Assembly (NCBI GenBank): GCA_030837965.1
Contig: JAUTXP010000038.1
Coordinates: 1 to 47,372, forward strand
Source of the DNA: Acidimicrobiaceae bacterium
GTDB lineage: Bacteria; Actinomycetota; Acidimicrobiia; Acidimicrobiales; JAUTXP01
DNA length: 47,372 bases
Direction of reading: 5' to 3'
Positions 1 through 7,569 of this stretch are shown here, one piece after another. The notes beneath the pieces were generated by a model, which worked only from the letters and a program-made list of their open reading frames with translations, was not told the origin of the DNA and did not search any database. Numbering within the stretch: the first letter of the stretch is position 1; every line of letters starts with the position of its first letter. Made by a program: the position numbers and the translations under genes.

Positions 1-65
1 ACAAGGCCGTCGTCCTGCGCACCGCCGCCTTGCGCGCCACCGCCCTCCGCACCGCCGCCCGCTAA
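1..65 (+). CDS. C-terminal end of an unidentified gene (partial)
   Basis: An open plus-strand frame runs from the window edge to a TAA at 63-65. It encodes a short tail in which LRTAALRATALRTAAR is a degenerate internal repeat. The gene would converge with the acyl-CoA dehydrogenase at 165, and a long hairpin at 102-148 lies between the two stops, which is the layout of a convergent pair. Only about 20 residues are visible, so no function can be given and the frame could be spurious. Confidence 0.3.
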   Translation, partial: KAVVLRTAALRATALRTAAR

Positions 66-101
66 CCGTCCCACCCGCCCGCTCGCCGTCCCTTTTCCTC
101 G

Positions 102-148
102 GACTGGAGGACATAGCCACCCGTTGGGTGGGTCTATGTCCTCCAGTC
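102..148. terminator. Long hairpin between convergent gene ends
   Basis: The arms GACTGGAGGACATAG and CTATGTCCTCCAGTC are perfectly complementary (15 bp). They continue inward as CCACCC/GGGTGG around a GTT loop with a 2-nt bulge, giving about 21 paired bases. It lies between a plus-strand stop at 65 and a minus-strand stop at 165, the position of a bidirectional terminator. There is no U-tract after the stem, as for several other hairpins in this window. Confidence 0.6.
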
Positions 149-164
149 GCCAGAAAACCAGGGG

Positions 165-1766
165 TCAGGCGGGGGCCAGGAGGCGGCGGGCGATGACCTT
201 CAGGGCCAGAACCTCGTCGGCGCCCTCGAAGATGGACAGCACGCGGGCGTCCACGAAGTACCGGCTGACCGGGAACTCCTCGGCGTAGCCCATGCCCCCG
301 TGGATCTGCATGGCCTCGCGGCTGACCCACTCGGCCGCCCGGCACACGTAGGCCTTCACCATCGAGGCCTCCATGGCCCCCTCGCCCTTGGCCATGAGCC
401 GGGCCACTTGGTAGGCGAACTGGCGACTGGACTGGATGATCACCGCCATGCGGGCCAGCTTGGCCCTGGTGAGTTGGTACTCGATGATCGGCTTGCCGAA
501 CACGACCCGGTTGGCCGCGTACTCGTAGGCCGCCTCATAGGCCGCCTGCATCACCCCGACGGCGCGGGCCGCGGTCTGGAGCCGGCCGTTCTCGAAGCCC
601 TCCATCTGGAGGTAGAAGCCGCGGCCCAGGCCTGCCTCGCCGCCGATCAGGTTGTCGGCCGGGACGAACCAGTTGTCGAGCGAGACCTCGTACGAGTGCA
701 TGCCGCGATAGCCGATGGTGTCGATGGCCCGACCCTCCATCCGCCCGCCTTCGGCGCCTGACGCGCCCATCGCTCCGGCTTGCGTGAGGTCGAAGCCGTG
801 CCCCTCGCCCCGCTCCTTGGGGACGATGAACAGCGACAGGCCGCGGTGGCCCAACGACTTGTCCGGGTCGGTGCGGGCCAGCAGCATCAGCACGTCGGCC
901 CGGGCCGCGAACGTGCACCACGTCTTGACGCCGTTGATGCGCCATCCGTCGCCGTCGCGCGTGGCCGTCACCTTGACGCCGGCCGCGTCGGACCCGAAGT
1001 CGGGCTCGGTGACCGCCACCGCGTTCATGATCTCGCCGCTCGCCAGCTTGGGCAGCCAGTGGTGCTTTTGCTCCTCGGTGCCGCCCTTCACCAAGGCCCG
1101 GGTGAGGATCTCGGGTCGGGTGATGAGGCTGCCGCCCACGCCCAGCGAGCCGCGGGCCAGTTCCTCCGTGGCCACCACCATGGCCAGGTACTCGCCCTCG
1201 CCGCCCTCGGCGAAGCCGCCGTACTCGGCGGGCACCGACAGGCCGAAGGTGCCGATCTCGGCCAGGCCCTCGATGACCTTTTCGGGGATGTCCTCGTTGT
1301 GGCGGTGGATGTGCTCGGCCACCGGCTTGATCTCGTCCTCGGCGAAGCGGCGGAACGTGTCCTGGACCATCTCGAAGTCGCTGTCGAGATGGCGGGGTCC
1401 CTGCTCTCCGCACAGGTCGGCGAGATAGGCGGGGTCGCGGTACGTGCGCACGAAGGCCATGGCCCCGTTGAGCGGGCCCGGCTCGGCCCCCCACTCGGGC
1501 TCGCGGCCCAGCACGCGAGTGGCCACGTCGAACACGGCGTCGGCCACGAAGGCGCAGGCGATGCGGGCCTCGACCTCGCCCTTGGACCCGTAGTCGAGGA
1601 CGGCCCTGGCGTTCTCCACTGCCGCCGCAGCGTGGGCCAGGTCGTAGGCCACGACCTGGTTGGCGTCGATGTCGCTCCCGGCCAGCGACGTGCGGGCGCC
1701 CGCGATGACGGTGGTGGCCAGTTCGACGGCGTCGGCGGCCGCGGCGAGGTCGGGGGCTGCGGACAT
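165..1766 (-). CDS. Acyl-CoA dehydrogenase with N-terminal helical extension
   Basis: A 533-residue FAD-dependent acyl-CoA dehydrogenase, which would introduce the alpha-beta double bond in an acyl-CoA. The core begins near residue 120 and shows the family's substrate/FAD segment VTEPDFGSDAAG, the FAD segment HGGMGYAEEFPVSRYFVDAR, and near the C-terminus FEGADEV, where the family's catalytic glutamate usually lies. The first ~120 residues are an extra Ala-rich helical domain, making the protein longer than the usual ~385 residues; longer ACADs of this kind are common in Actinobacteria. The frame stays open to 2261 without a stop, but coding character begins at the ATG at 1766 (MSAAPDL). Its exact acyl substrate cannot be told from sequence. 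Confidence 0.9.
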   Translation of the reverse strand: MSAAPDLAAAADAVELATTVIAGARTSLAGSDIDANQVVAYDLAHAAAAVENARAVLDYGSKGEVEARIACAFVADAVFDVATRVLGREPEWGAEPGPLNGAMAFVRTYRDPAYLADLCGEQGPRHLDSDFEMVQDTFRRFAEDEIKPVAEHIHRHNEDIPEKVIEGLAEIGTFGLSVPAEYGGFAEGGEGEYLAMVVATEELARGSLGVGGSLITRPEILTRALVKGGTEEQKHHWLPKLASGEIMNAVAVTEPDFGSDAAGVKVTATRDGDGWRINGVKTWCTFAARADVLMLLARTDPDKSLGHRGLSLFIVPKERGEGHGFDLTQAGAMGASGAEGGRMEGRAIDTIGYRGMHSYEVSLDNWFVPADNLIGGEAGLGRGFYLQMEGFENGRLQTAARAVGVMQAAYEAAYEYAANRVVFGKPIIEYQLTRAKLARMAVIIQSSRQFAYQVARLMAKGEGAMEASMVKAYVCRAAEWVSREAMQIHGGMGYAEEFPVSRYFVDARVLSIFEGADEVLALKVIARRLLAPA

Positions 1767-1870
1767 GGCCGCGAAGGTTACCGAGGGGTAACGCCCAACC
1801 AACAACCCCACCGAACCGTCAACCCACCCCGACCGGACCGTCCCACCGACGTGCCCCCGCCGCTCTTCCG

Positions 1871-1917
1871 TTCTGGGCACCTTTTCTTGTCGTATGGCGA
1901 AGAAAAGGTGCCCAGAA
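1871..1917. terminator. Dispersed hairpin, family 2, copy 1
   Basis: The 18-nt arms TTCTGGGCACCTTTTCTT and AAGAAAAGGTGCCCAGAA are perfectly complementary around an 11-nt loop (1889-1899). It follows the stop of the minus-strand methyltransferase (1985). A near-identical copy lies at 6850-6902 with a different loop but the same loop edges (GTC...GCG). The A/T run is in the 5' arm rather than after the stem, so it is not a textbook intrinsic terminator. Position suggests a 3'-end function. Confidence 0.6.
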
Positions 1918-1984
1918 GCGGGGCGCGGGGTCCGGCGGGCGGTTGGGGCGGAGCGCGCCGCGAGGGCCCGGGAGGGGTTTGGAC

Positions 1985-2650
1985 CTAGCCGGGGCGGCGG
2001 CAGACCACGGTGACGAGCGGCGGGAGGACGATGGGGTCGTCGCCCGGGTCGACGTCGGTGAGCGCGGCCAGGTAGTCGCGCACCGGTCCGGGCCCGACAC
2101 CCGCGGGCGCCTCGGCCCACGCGTCCACGATCTCCAAGCCCGCGTCTCGCGCCAAGGCGGGCAGCACCGCGCCCACGTCCGGGTCGCGGGCGTCGGGCAT
2201 GGACAGGGGCGACCCGGCCACGCGGCCCGCCGACGTGATCGGCTCCTGGGCCACGACCCAACCGCCTGGCCGCACGGCCGCGCCCATGCGCTGAAGCACC
2301 CGCACCGGGTCGACCACATGCAGCAGCAGGAAGCGGCAGAAGGCCAGATCGACCGGCTCGGGCAGCAGCAGTTCCTCGGCCACCTGGGTGATGGCGATGA
2401 CCTGCGCCTGGCCCATCTCGGCCGCGGCCTTGGCCACCTCGTCACGCGCGTGCGGGTCCTGGTCCACCGCGTACACGCGGCCGTCGCGGCCCACGATCTC
2501 GGCCAGAGCGACGACCACGTCGCCGCCGCCCGCACCCACGTCCACGCAGCGCCAGCCCTCTCGCAGGCCGAGTCGGTCCAACGCCGTGGCCAGCGGCCGT
2601 CGGTACACGTCGTTGCGCAGCCCCAGTTCGATCATCGTGGTCCGTAGCAT
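1985..2650 (-). CDS. Class I SAM-dependent methyltransferase
   Basis: A 221-residue Rossmann-fold methyltransferase. Motif I is clear (VDVGAGGGDVVVALAE), followed by the acidic end of strand 2 (VYAVDQD) and the later motif VLQRMGAAVRPGGWVVAQE, which is typical of Methyltransf_11/25-like enzymes. The substrate is unknown. The ATG at 2650 is only 8 bp from the divergent acyl-CoA dehydrogenase start at 2659, so the promoters must overlap the coding starts or translation begins slightly inside, for example at Met6. Confidence 0.8.
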   Translation of the reverse strand: MLRTTMIELGLRNDVYRRPLATALDRLGLREGWRCVDVGAGGGDVVVALAEIVGRDGRVYAVDQDPHARDEVAKAAAEMGQAQVIAITQVAEELLLPEPVDLAFCRFLLLHVVDPVRVLQRMGAAVRPGGWVVAQEPITSAGRVAGSPLSMPDARDPDVGAVLPALARDAGLEIVDAWAEAPAGVGPGPVRDYLAALTDVDPGDDPIVLPPLVTVVCRRPG

Positions 2651-2658
2651 CGCGCTTC

Positions 2659-3813
2659 ATGCCCACCGATCCTGCGCTGGCCGACGAACTGGTCGGGGCC
2701 GTGCGCGCCTTCGTGCGCAAGGAGGTGCTGCCCGTCGCCTCCGACCTCGAGCACGCCGACGCCTATCCCGCCGAGCTGGTCGCGGCCATGGCCGACATGG
2801 GCCTGTTCGGCTCGACCATCCCCGTGGAGTACGGCGGACTCGGCCTGGACATCGCCACCTACGCGCGCATCGTGGAGGAGTTGGCCGCGGGCTGGATGTC
2901 GCTCACCGGCGTGCTGAACACGCACATGATCGCGGCCACGCTGCTGCGGCTGCACGGAACCGACGAGCAGCGGGCCCGGCTGCTGCCTGACATGGCCACC
3001 GGCGCCCGTCGTGGCGCGCTGTCGCTGAGCGAGCCCGACGCGGGCAGCGACACGCAGGCCCTGCGCTGCAAGGCCGTGCCCGACGGCGACGAGTACGTGT
3101 TGGACGGCACCAAGATGTGGGTCACCAACGGCCAGCGCTCGTCGATCGTGGCCTTGGCCGCCCGCACGCCCGAGGGCATCACGTGCTTCATGGTCGAGAA
3201 GGAGCCGGGCCCGTCCTTCGGCGGGATCGCCGTGTCCAAGCAGATCGGCAAGCTCGGCTACAAGGGCGTGGAGACGGTGGAGATGACGTACTCGGGCCAC
3301 CGGGTGCCGGCCTCGTCGGTGCTCGGCGGGGCGGGCGGACTGGGCCGGGGCTTGCCTTTCATGCTGGGTGCGCTGGAACTGGGTCGGGTCAACATCGCCG
3401 CCCGCGCGTGCGGCGTGGCTCGGGCCGCGTTCGAGGCATCCATCGCGTACGCGCAGCAACGGGAGACGTTCGGCGTGCCCATCGCCAAGCACCAGGCCAT
3501 CCAGTTCAAGCTGGCCGACATGGCCACCAAGTTGGAGGCGGCCCGGCTGCTCACGCAGTCCGCCGCGGCCAAGCTGGACGCGGGGGAGCGGGCCGACGTG
3601 GAGGCAGGCATGGCCAAGCTGTTCGCGTCCGAGACGGCCTTCGAGGTGGCGACCGAGGCCATGCGCATCCACGGCGGTTACGGCTACACGACCGAGTTCC
3701 CCATCGAGCGCTACTACCGGGACGCGCCCTTGATGATCATCGGCGAGGGCACCAACGAGATCCAGCGCCTGGTCATCGCCCGCGGCCTGCTGCGCCGATA
3801 CGCGGTCACGTAA
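2659..3813 (+). CDS. Acyl-CoA dehydrogenase (short/medium-chain type)
   Basis: A 384-residue acyl-CoA dehydrogenase of standard length. Recognisable are the N-terminal helical domain, SLSEPDAGSDTQAL, TNGQRSS at the FAD/substrate site, HGGYGYTTEFPIERYYRDA, and IGEGTNEIQRLVIARGLL, whose glutamate corresponds to the catalytic base of the MCAD family. It starts a plus-strand run with the MaoC dehydratase 12 bp downstream. That pairing suggests consecutive oxidation and hydration of one acyl-CoA, although the substrate is unknown. Confidence 0.92.
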   Translation: MPTDPALADELVGAVRAFVRKEVLPVASDLEHADAYPAELVAAMADMGLFGSTIPVEYGGLGLDIATYARIVEELAAGWMSLTGVLNTHMIAATLLRLHGTDEQRARLLPDMATGARRGALSLSEPDAGSDTQALRCKAVPDGDEYVLDGTKMWVTNGQRSSIVALAARTPEGITCFMVEKEPGPSFGGIAVSKQIGKLGYKGVETVEMTYSGHRVPASSVLGGAGGLGRGLPFMLGALELGRVNIAARACGVARAAFEASIAYAQQRETFGVPIAKHQAIQFKLADMATKLEAARLLTQSAAAKLDAGERADVEAGMAKLFASETAFEVATEAMRIHGGYGYTTEFPIERYYRDAPLMIIGEGTNEIQRLVIARGLLRRYAVT

Positions 3814-3825
3814 CCTCCTCAGCCG

Positions 3826-4341
3826 ATGACGACCCACGACCGCCCCTTCGGCCGCTACTACGAGGACTTCGAGATCGGCGACGTCTACAAGCACTGGCCG
3901 GGCAAGACGATCACCGAATACGACGACCACCTCTTCTGCATGATCACCATGAACCACCACCCGCTCCATACCAACGAGTGGTACGCCGAGCAGGAGACGC
4001 AGTTCGGCAAGAACGTGGTGGTCGGCAACCTCGTCTATTCGCTGGTGCTGGGGATGAGCGTGCCCGACGTGTCGGGCGCGGCCATCGCCAACCTGGAGAT
4101 CGAGACCCTCACCCACAAAAAGCCGACCTTCCACGGCGACACCATCTACGCCGAGACCCGCGTCATCGACAAGCGGGAGTCGTCGTCCAAGCCTGACCGC
4201 GGCGTCGTCACCGTCGAGACCAAGGGCTTGAACCAGCGGGGCGAGGAGGTCTGTTACTTCAAGCGCCGGGTCATGGTGTGGAAGCGCGAAGCGGCCCCGG
4301 CCCGGCGCCGGCCGTACGGCGACGACATCTGGTCCGAGTGA
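3826..4341 (+). CDS. MaoC-family acyl-CoA hydratase/dehydratase
   Basis: A 171-residue hot-dog-fold protein starting FGRYYEDFEIGD, the common beginning of MaoC dehydratases. The catalytic Asp/His region is HHPLHTNEWYAEQ, and FGKNVVVGNLVYSLVLGMSV forms the central helix. It probably hydrates an enoyl-CoA, with mesaconyl-CoA hydratase-like relatives. Its stop overlaps the next gene's GTG start (GTGA at 4338-4341), indicating an operon. Confidence 0.88.
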   Translation: MTTHDRPFGRYYEDFEIGDVYKHWPGKTITEYDDHLFCMITMNHHPLHTNEWYAEQETQFGKNVVVGNLVYSLVLGMSVPDVSGAAIANLEIETLTHKKPTFHGDTIYAETRVIDKRESSSKPDRGVVTVETKGLNQRGEEVCYFKRRVMVWKREAAPARRRPYGDDIWSE

Positions 4342-5063
4342 CCATCCCGGAGCCAGCGCGGGTCGGCTTCGGCGCTGGGGCCGACGCGTACGCACGCGGC
4401 CGCCCGTCCTATCCGGCCGACGCCGTGGCGTACGTGTTGTCGAAGGTCTCGGGCACGGTGCTCGACCTGGCTGCCGGGACGGGAATCTTCACGTCGCTGC
4501 TGACACCACACCGCGAGGTGATCGCGGTGGAGCCGGTCGAGTCGATGCGGGCCAAGATCACGGACGCGGCGCGGGTGTTGGACGGCACGGCCGAGTCGAT
4601 CCCGCTCGACGACTCGTCCGTCGACGCCGTCACCGTGGCCCAGGCCTTCCACTGGTTCCGCTTCGATGAGGCTTTGGCCGAGATCGCCCGCGTGCTGCGG
4701 CCCGCGGGCTCGCTGGTGATGCTGTGGAACCGCCGGGACGAGTCGGTGCCGTGGGTGAACCGCATGTCCGAGGTCATCAACTGGCGCTCGCACCAGATCT
4801 CGCAATACGACCGCATCGATTGGGCCGCCGTGATCGCGGAGTCGGGCCGGTACGGCGAGGTCGAGCACCGCTCGTTTTCGTGGGAGCACGTGATCGACCG
4901 GGGCCTGCTGGCCGAGCGGGTGCGGTCCGTCAGTTACGTGGCCGCCATGGACCACGCCGAAAGGGAGGCGTTGGTGACCGAGGTGCTGTCGCTGGCGGCC
5001 GACTTCCCCGAGACGTTCCCGATGCCGTACAACACGCTCGTCTGGTGCACGACGCGCTCCTGA
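4338..5063 (+). CDS. SAM-dependent methyltransferase (Methyltransf_11 type)
   Basis: A 241-residue methyltransferase starting at GTG 4338, overlapping the MaoC stop. It shows VLDLAAGTGIFTSLL (motif I), VIAVEPVESM (strand 2), and AVTVAQAFHWFRFDEALAEIARVLRP, a signature of the 'class I methyltransferase' group with AFHWF. The frame is open upstream to 4278, but the coding similarity begins with RVGFGAGADAYARGRPSYP. The substrate is unknown. Its last 19 bases overlap mutY. Confidence 0.85.
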   Translation: MTIPEPARVGFGAGADAYARGRPSYPADAVAYVLSKVSGTVLDLAAGTGIFTSLLTPHREVIAVEPVESMRAKITDAARVLDGTAESIPLDDSSVDAVTVAQAFHWFRFDEALAEIARVLRPAGSLVMLWNRRDESVPWVNRMSEVINWRSHQISQYDRIDWAAVIAESGRYGEVEHRSFSWEHVIDRGLLAERVRSVSYVAAMDHAEREALVTEVLSLAADFPETFPMPYNTLVWCTTRS

Positions 5064-5872
5064 GTTGGTACTCGGCCGCCGGGCGGCACGACCTGCCGTG
5101 GCGGCGCACCCGCGACCCGTGGGCTGTGCTGGTGAGCGAGCTGATGCTTCAACAGACGCAGGTCCCGCGTGTGTTGGCCATCCACCAAAAGCTGTTGGCC
5201 GCCTTTCCCACGCCCGCCGCATGCGCGGCCGCGCCGGTGGGCGAGGTGGTGCGGGCGTGGGCCGGGCTGGGCTACAACCGACGGGCCGTGAACCTGCATC
5301 GCAGCGCGGTGGCCGTGGTCGAGCGGCATGGCGGGCACTTGCCCGACACGCTCGACGACCTGCTGACCCTGCCCGGCATCGGGCCGTATACCGCGCGGGC
5401 CGTGCTCGCTTTCGCCTTCGAGAAACCGGTGTGCCCGCTGGACGTGAACACCGCCCGTCCTCTGGCTCGGGCGTTCGGGGTTGGCGGGCAAGCGGCAGCC
5501 GACGCACTTGTCCCGGTCGATGACGCGTGGCGGTGGAACCAGGCCTTGATGGACCTGGGCGCGCTGGTCTGCACCCGCCGGGCGCCGTCGTGCGATGTGT
5601 GTCCGCTGGCCGACGTGTGCCGGTGGCGGCTCGGCGGCGGGCCCGACCCGGCCGCGCCCGCGGGCCGGCAGTCGCGCTTCGACGGGTCGGACCGACAAGG
5701 CCGTGGGCGCTTGGTCGACGCGCTGCGCGACGCGCCTGTGGTGGCAGGCGAGTTGGCCGCGGTCATGGGCTGGGCCGACGACCCGGGCCGGGCGGCGCGC
5801 GTCGCAGCCACGCTGGTTGCCGACGGACTGGCCGATCGCCGGGCCGACGGGACGTTCACGCTGCCCGACTGA
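5045..5872 (+). CDS. mutY: A/G-specific adenine glycosylase MutY
   Basis: A base-excision repair glycosylase that removes adenine opposite 8-oxoguanine. From the GTG at 5045 (275 residues), SELMLQQTQV holds Glu32, equivalent to the E. coli catalytic glutamate. LPGIGPYTARAV is the helix-hairpin-helix, and PLDVNTAR holds the catalytic Asp133. Cys176-X6-Cys183-X2-Cys186-X5-Cys192 binds a [4Fe-4S] cluster. A winged-helix-like C-terminal tail replaces the full MutT-like domain of longer MutYs. The first 19 bases overlap the methyltransferase, and the last 17 overlap the convergent gene at 5856. Confidence 0.93.
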   Translation: MHDALLSWYSAAGRHDLPWRRTRDPWAVLVSELMLQQTQVPRVLAIHQKLLAAFPTPAACAAAPVGEVVRAWAGLGYNRRAVNLHRSAVAVVERHGGHLPDTLDDLLTLPGIGPYTARAVLAFAFEKPVCPLDVNTARPLARAFGVGGQAAADALVPVDDAWRWNQALMDLGALVCTRRAPSCDVCPLADVCRWRLGGGPDPAAPAGRQSRFDGSDRQGRGRLVDALRDAPVVAGELAAVMGWADDPGRAARVAATLVADGLADRRADGTFTLPD

Positions 5873-6773
5873 CGGTCAGCAGCACCGCTTTGATCTGGGC
5901 CGCGACCCAGGCGGGTCTGCGCACCACGTCGAGCCAGGTGAAGCGCAGGACGGTCCAGCCCGCGGCCACCAGACGGTTTTGTCGTTCGAGGTCGGCCTGC
6001 ATGGCGGCGGGCGTGGCGTGGACCTCGAACCCGTCGACCTCGATGGCGAGGAGGACGTCGGGATAGGCGAAGTCGACCCGCGCAACCAGACGGCCCCGCA
6101 CCCGGACGTGGTGCTGGAATGCGGGCGCGGGCAGGCCGTGCTCGCGCAGGACTCTGGCCAGGCGCGCTTCGAGCAGCCCCTCAGGCCGGGCCCGCCCGAG
6201 GGCCCGCTCGTCGAGGACCCGGCGGATGACGCCCGCGCCCCGCCTGCCCTTGCGGGCCACGTCGTCCAGCGCCCGCTCGACCGCGGCCACGCTGCACACC
6301 CGGGCAATGAGGGCCCGTTCCAACGCGTCGGCCACCTGCTCGTCGCCCACCACCGCACCCAGGTCGACCAGCGTGCGCATCGGCGTCGTCACCGGGATGC
6401 CAGTCCGGCGCGTGCAGTGCCGACCCACCAAGTCCTTCGACCGATGCACCACCACGCCGTCGGCCCGGGCCCGGCGTTCACGAGGCACCGTGACCTCCAC
6501 TCTGTTGTCGTCGTGCAGGCCCCAGAGATGGGCCGCGCAACGGTGCGACGCCACCCCGTCGCCGGCCAGCACCGCGGCCATGACCTCCTGCTCCCACCGC
6601 CTGGGCGCGCCCCCCACTCGATACACGCCCGCGTGCACCCGCTCCAGGCGGCCGTGCCCGACCCAGTCGTGCAGCACCACGTCGCTCAGGCCCACCCGCA
6701 AGGCCTGCTCCCTGCTCACCAGCCCGTGCTGGCCCCTCGCAATACCTCCCAGCCGCTTCATCGGCCCCGCCAT
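5856..6773 (-). CDS. AbiEi-type N-terminal domain plus DUF559 endonuclease-like domain protein
   Basis: A 305-residue protein. The N-terminus (IARGQHGLVSREQALRVGL, then RLERVHAGVYRVGG) matches the AbiEi antitoxin winged-helix domain. The C-terminus (RVDFAYPDVLLAIEVDGFEVH, then QNRLVAAGWTVLRFTW) matches DUF559, a Vsr/PD-(D/E)XK-like nuclease fold with visible acidic residues and Arg. Such proteins are common in Actinobacteria, usually without a partner toxin, and no AbiEii-like toxin is beside it. AAAGGAG lies 7-8 bp before the ATG at 6773. Its end overlaps mutY convergently by 17 bp. Actual function is unknown. Confidence 0.85.
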   Translation of the reverse strand: MAGPMKRLGGIARGQHGLVSREQALRVGLSDVVLHDWVGHGRLERVHAGVYRVGGAPRRWEQEVMAAVLAGDGVASHRCAAHLWGLHDDNRVEVTVPRERRARADGVVVHRSKDLVGRHCTRRTGIPVTTPMRTLVDLGAVVGDEQVADALERALIARVCSVAAVERALDDVARKGRRGAGVIRRVLDERALGRARPEGLLEARLARVLREHGLPAPAFQHHVRVRGRLVARVDFAYPDVLLAIEVDGFEVHATPAAMQADLERQNRLVAAGWTVLRFTWLDVVRRPAWVAAQIKAVLLTVSRAA

Positions 6774-6849
6774 GGTTTTGCTCCTTTCGCTTTGTGGTTT
6801 TCAGCCGTGCCCCGCGCCGCCCCTGTGCCCCCCCACCGCCCCTGCGCCC

Positions 6850-6902
6850 CCGTTCTGGGCACGTTTTCTTGTCACAGAGCGAAGAAAAGGTGCCCAGAAC
6901 GG
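6850..6902. terminator. Dispersed hairpin, family 2, copy 2
   Basis: The arms GTTCTGGGCACGTTTTCTT and AAGAAAAGGTGCCCAGAAC pair with one G-G mismatch, extended by two more outer pairs, around the loop at 6871-6881. This is the second copy of the hairpin at 1871-1917. It lies 110 bases past the end of the minus-strand selenoprotein gene and upstream of the AbiEi/DUF559 gene, so it could terminate the selenoprotein operon. Confidence 0.6.
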
Positions 6903-7014
6903 CGTGGCGGCGCGGTCGGTGCGCGGGAGAGGGGGAGTGGGCGCCGGAGTCCGGCGCGCGGAGTCCGGCGCGCGGAGGGGGAAGTGGCGCCAGGGGGAAG
7001 TGGCGGGGGGCAGG

Positions 7015-7533
7015 CTAGGGCGGGGGGAGGGTGAGGGCGGCGACGATTTCGTCGATGGCGGCGTCGGCCAGGACCCGCATCTCGGGGTCGGTGCGGTCTT
7101 GGATGGGGTGGGGCACGAACACCGCCGCGGGCGCGAAGCCAATGGCCCGACCTTGCGCGGCGGCCGCATCCACGAACTCGGTGGACGCCACGAACACGCC
7201 CACGACGCCCCGGCCTTCCAAGTCGGCGATGTCGTGCACACTGCACGACGTGCACGAGCCTCAGTCGGCCAAGGCCTCGATCACGACCTCGCAGTTGACG
7301 GCGATCTCGTGGCGCAGGTCGAGCGGCGCGGGCTTGGTGAACGTCGGCTTGGCGTAGCGCCGCACCACCGCGCCCCGCGCCGCCAACAGTTCGGCCAGCC
7401 GGTCCAAGAACACGTCGCCCCGCGGCTTCGAGATGTCCAACAGACCGACCGTCCGCCCGGCCAGAGTCGGCACCCGCGGCGCCAACGGCCGCACGGCCAA
7501 GACCCGCTCGCTGGTCGGGTCCAGCAGCCTCAC
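7015..7533 (-). CDS. UGSC-family selenoprotein with in-frame UGA (Sec)
   Basis: Read through the TGA at 7261-7263, the frame encodes a 172-residue protein: RLLDPTSERV, then GRTVGLLDISKPRGDVFLDRL, then VIEALAD-U-GSCTSCSVHDIADLE, ending FVPHPIQDRTDPEM. The U-G-S-C motif (Sec91, Cys94, then Cys97) is the hallmark of the known 'UGSC' family, in which Sec or Cys occupies the first position. Coding character and family similarity continue on both sides of the UGA, and the frame ends at a TAG at 7015-7017. I chose GTG 7533; in-frame GTGs at 7548 and 7563 lie in a tandem repeat. It is the last gene of a coupled operon. The activity is unknown, presumably redox. A standard gene caller would truncate or miss it. 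Confidence 0.87.
7231..7263 (-). promoter_or_regulatory. Selenocysteine UGA and bacterial SECIS-like hairpin
   Basis: On the minus strand the UGA (7263-7261) is followed after 11 nt by a perfect 8-bp stem, GTCGTGCA/TGCACGAC, with a GTG loop (7241-7239). The apical loop begins 19 nt after the UGA and its first base is G. Both fit the known bacterial SECIS rules of a hairpin just downstream within the coding region and a G among the first loop bases. SelB would bind it to direct Sec insertion. The sel genes are not in this window. Confidence 0.8.
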
Positions 7534-7569
7534 GTCCCCACTCCTCACGTCCCCGCTCCTCACGTCCCT
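7529..7569 (-). repeat. 15-bp tandem repeat carrying SD and GTG starts
   Basis: Read on the minus strand, GACGTGAGGAGCGGG, GACGTGAGGAGTGGG and GACGTGAGGCTGCTG follow one another. Each unit holds an in-frame GTG, and the first two hold AGGAG placed 7 bp before the next GTG. The upstream gene's TGA stop lies inside the first unit (GTGA overlap with the GTG at 7563). The repeat therefore offers three possible translation starts for the selenoprotein gene. Confidence 0.7.

Noticed and set aside
2632-4395. Long minus-strand open frame (over 580 codons) opposite the acyl-CoA dehydrogenase and MaoC genes
   Set aside because: Arg/His/Gly/Leu-rich translation without any domain, exactly antisense to two clear genes; a high-GC shadow. 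The same applies to the frames at 18864-20804, 38481-39950 and 44716-46746 (minus strand).
5045-5872. MutY as endonuclease III
   Set aside because: The LDVN segment, the Glu in SELMLQQTQV and the overall pattern match MutY; endonuclease III has a Lys in the helix-hairpin-helix, absent here.
7015-7560. UGSC gene as a frameshifted or nonsense-mutated pseudogene
   Set aside because: The frame is the same on both sides of the TGA, coding quality does not drop, the UGA falls exactly at the family's Sec position and a SECIS-like hairpin follows.
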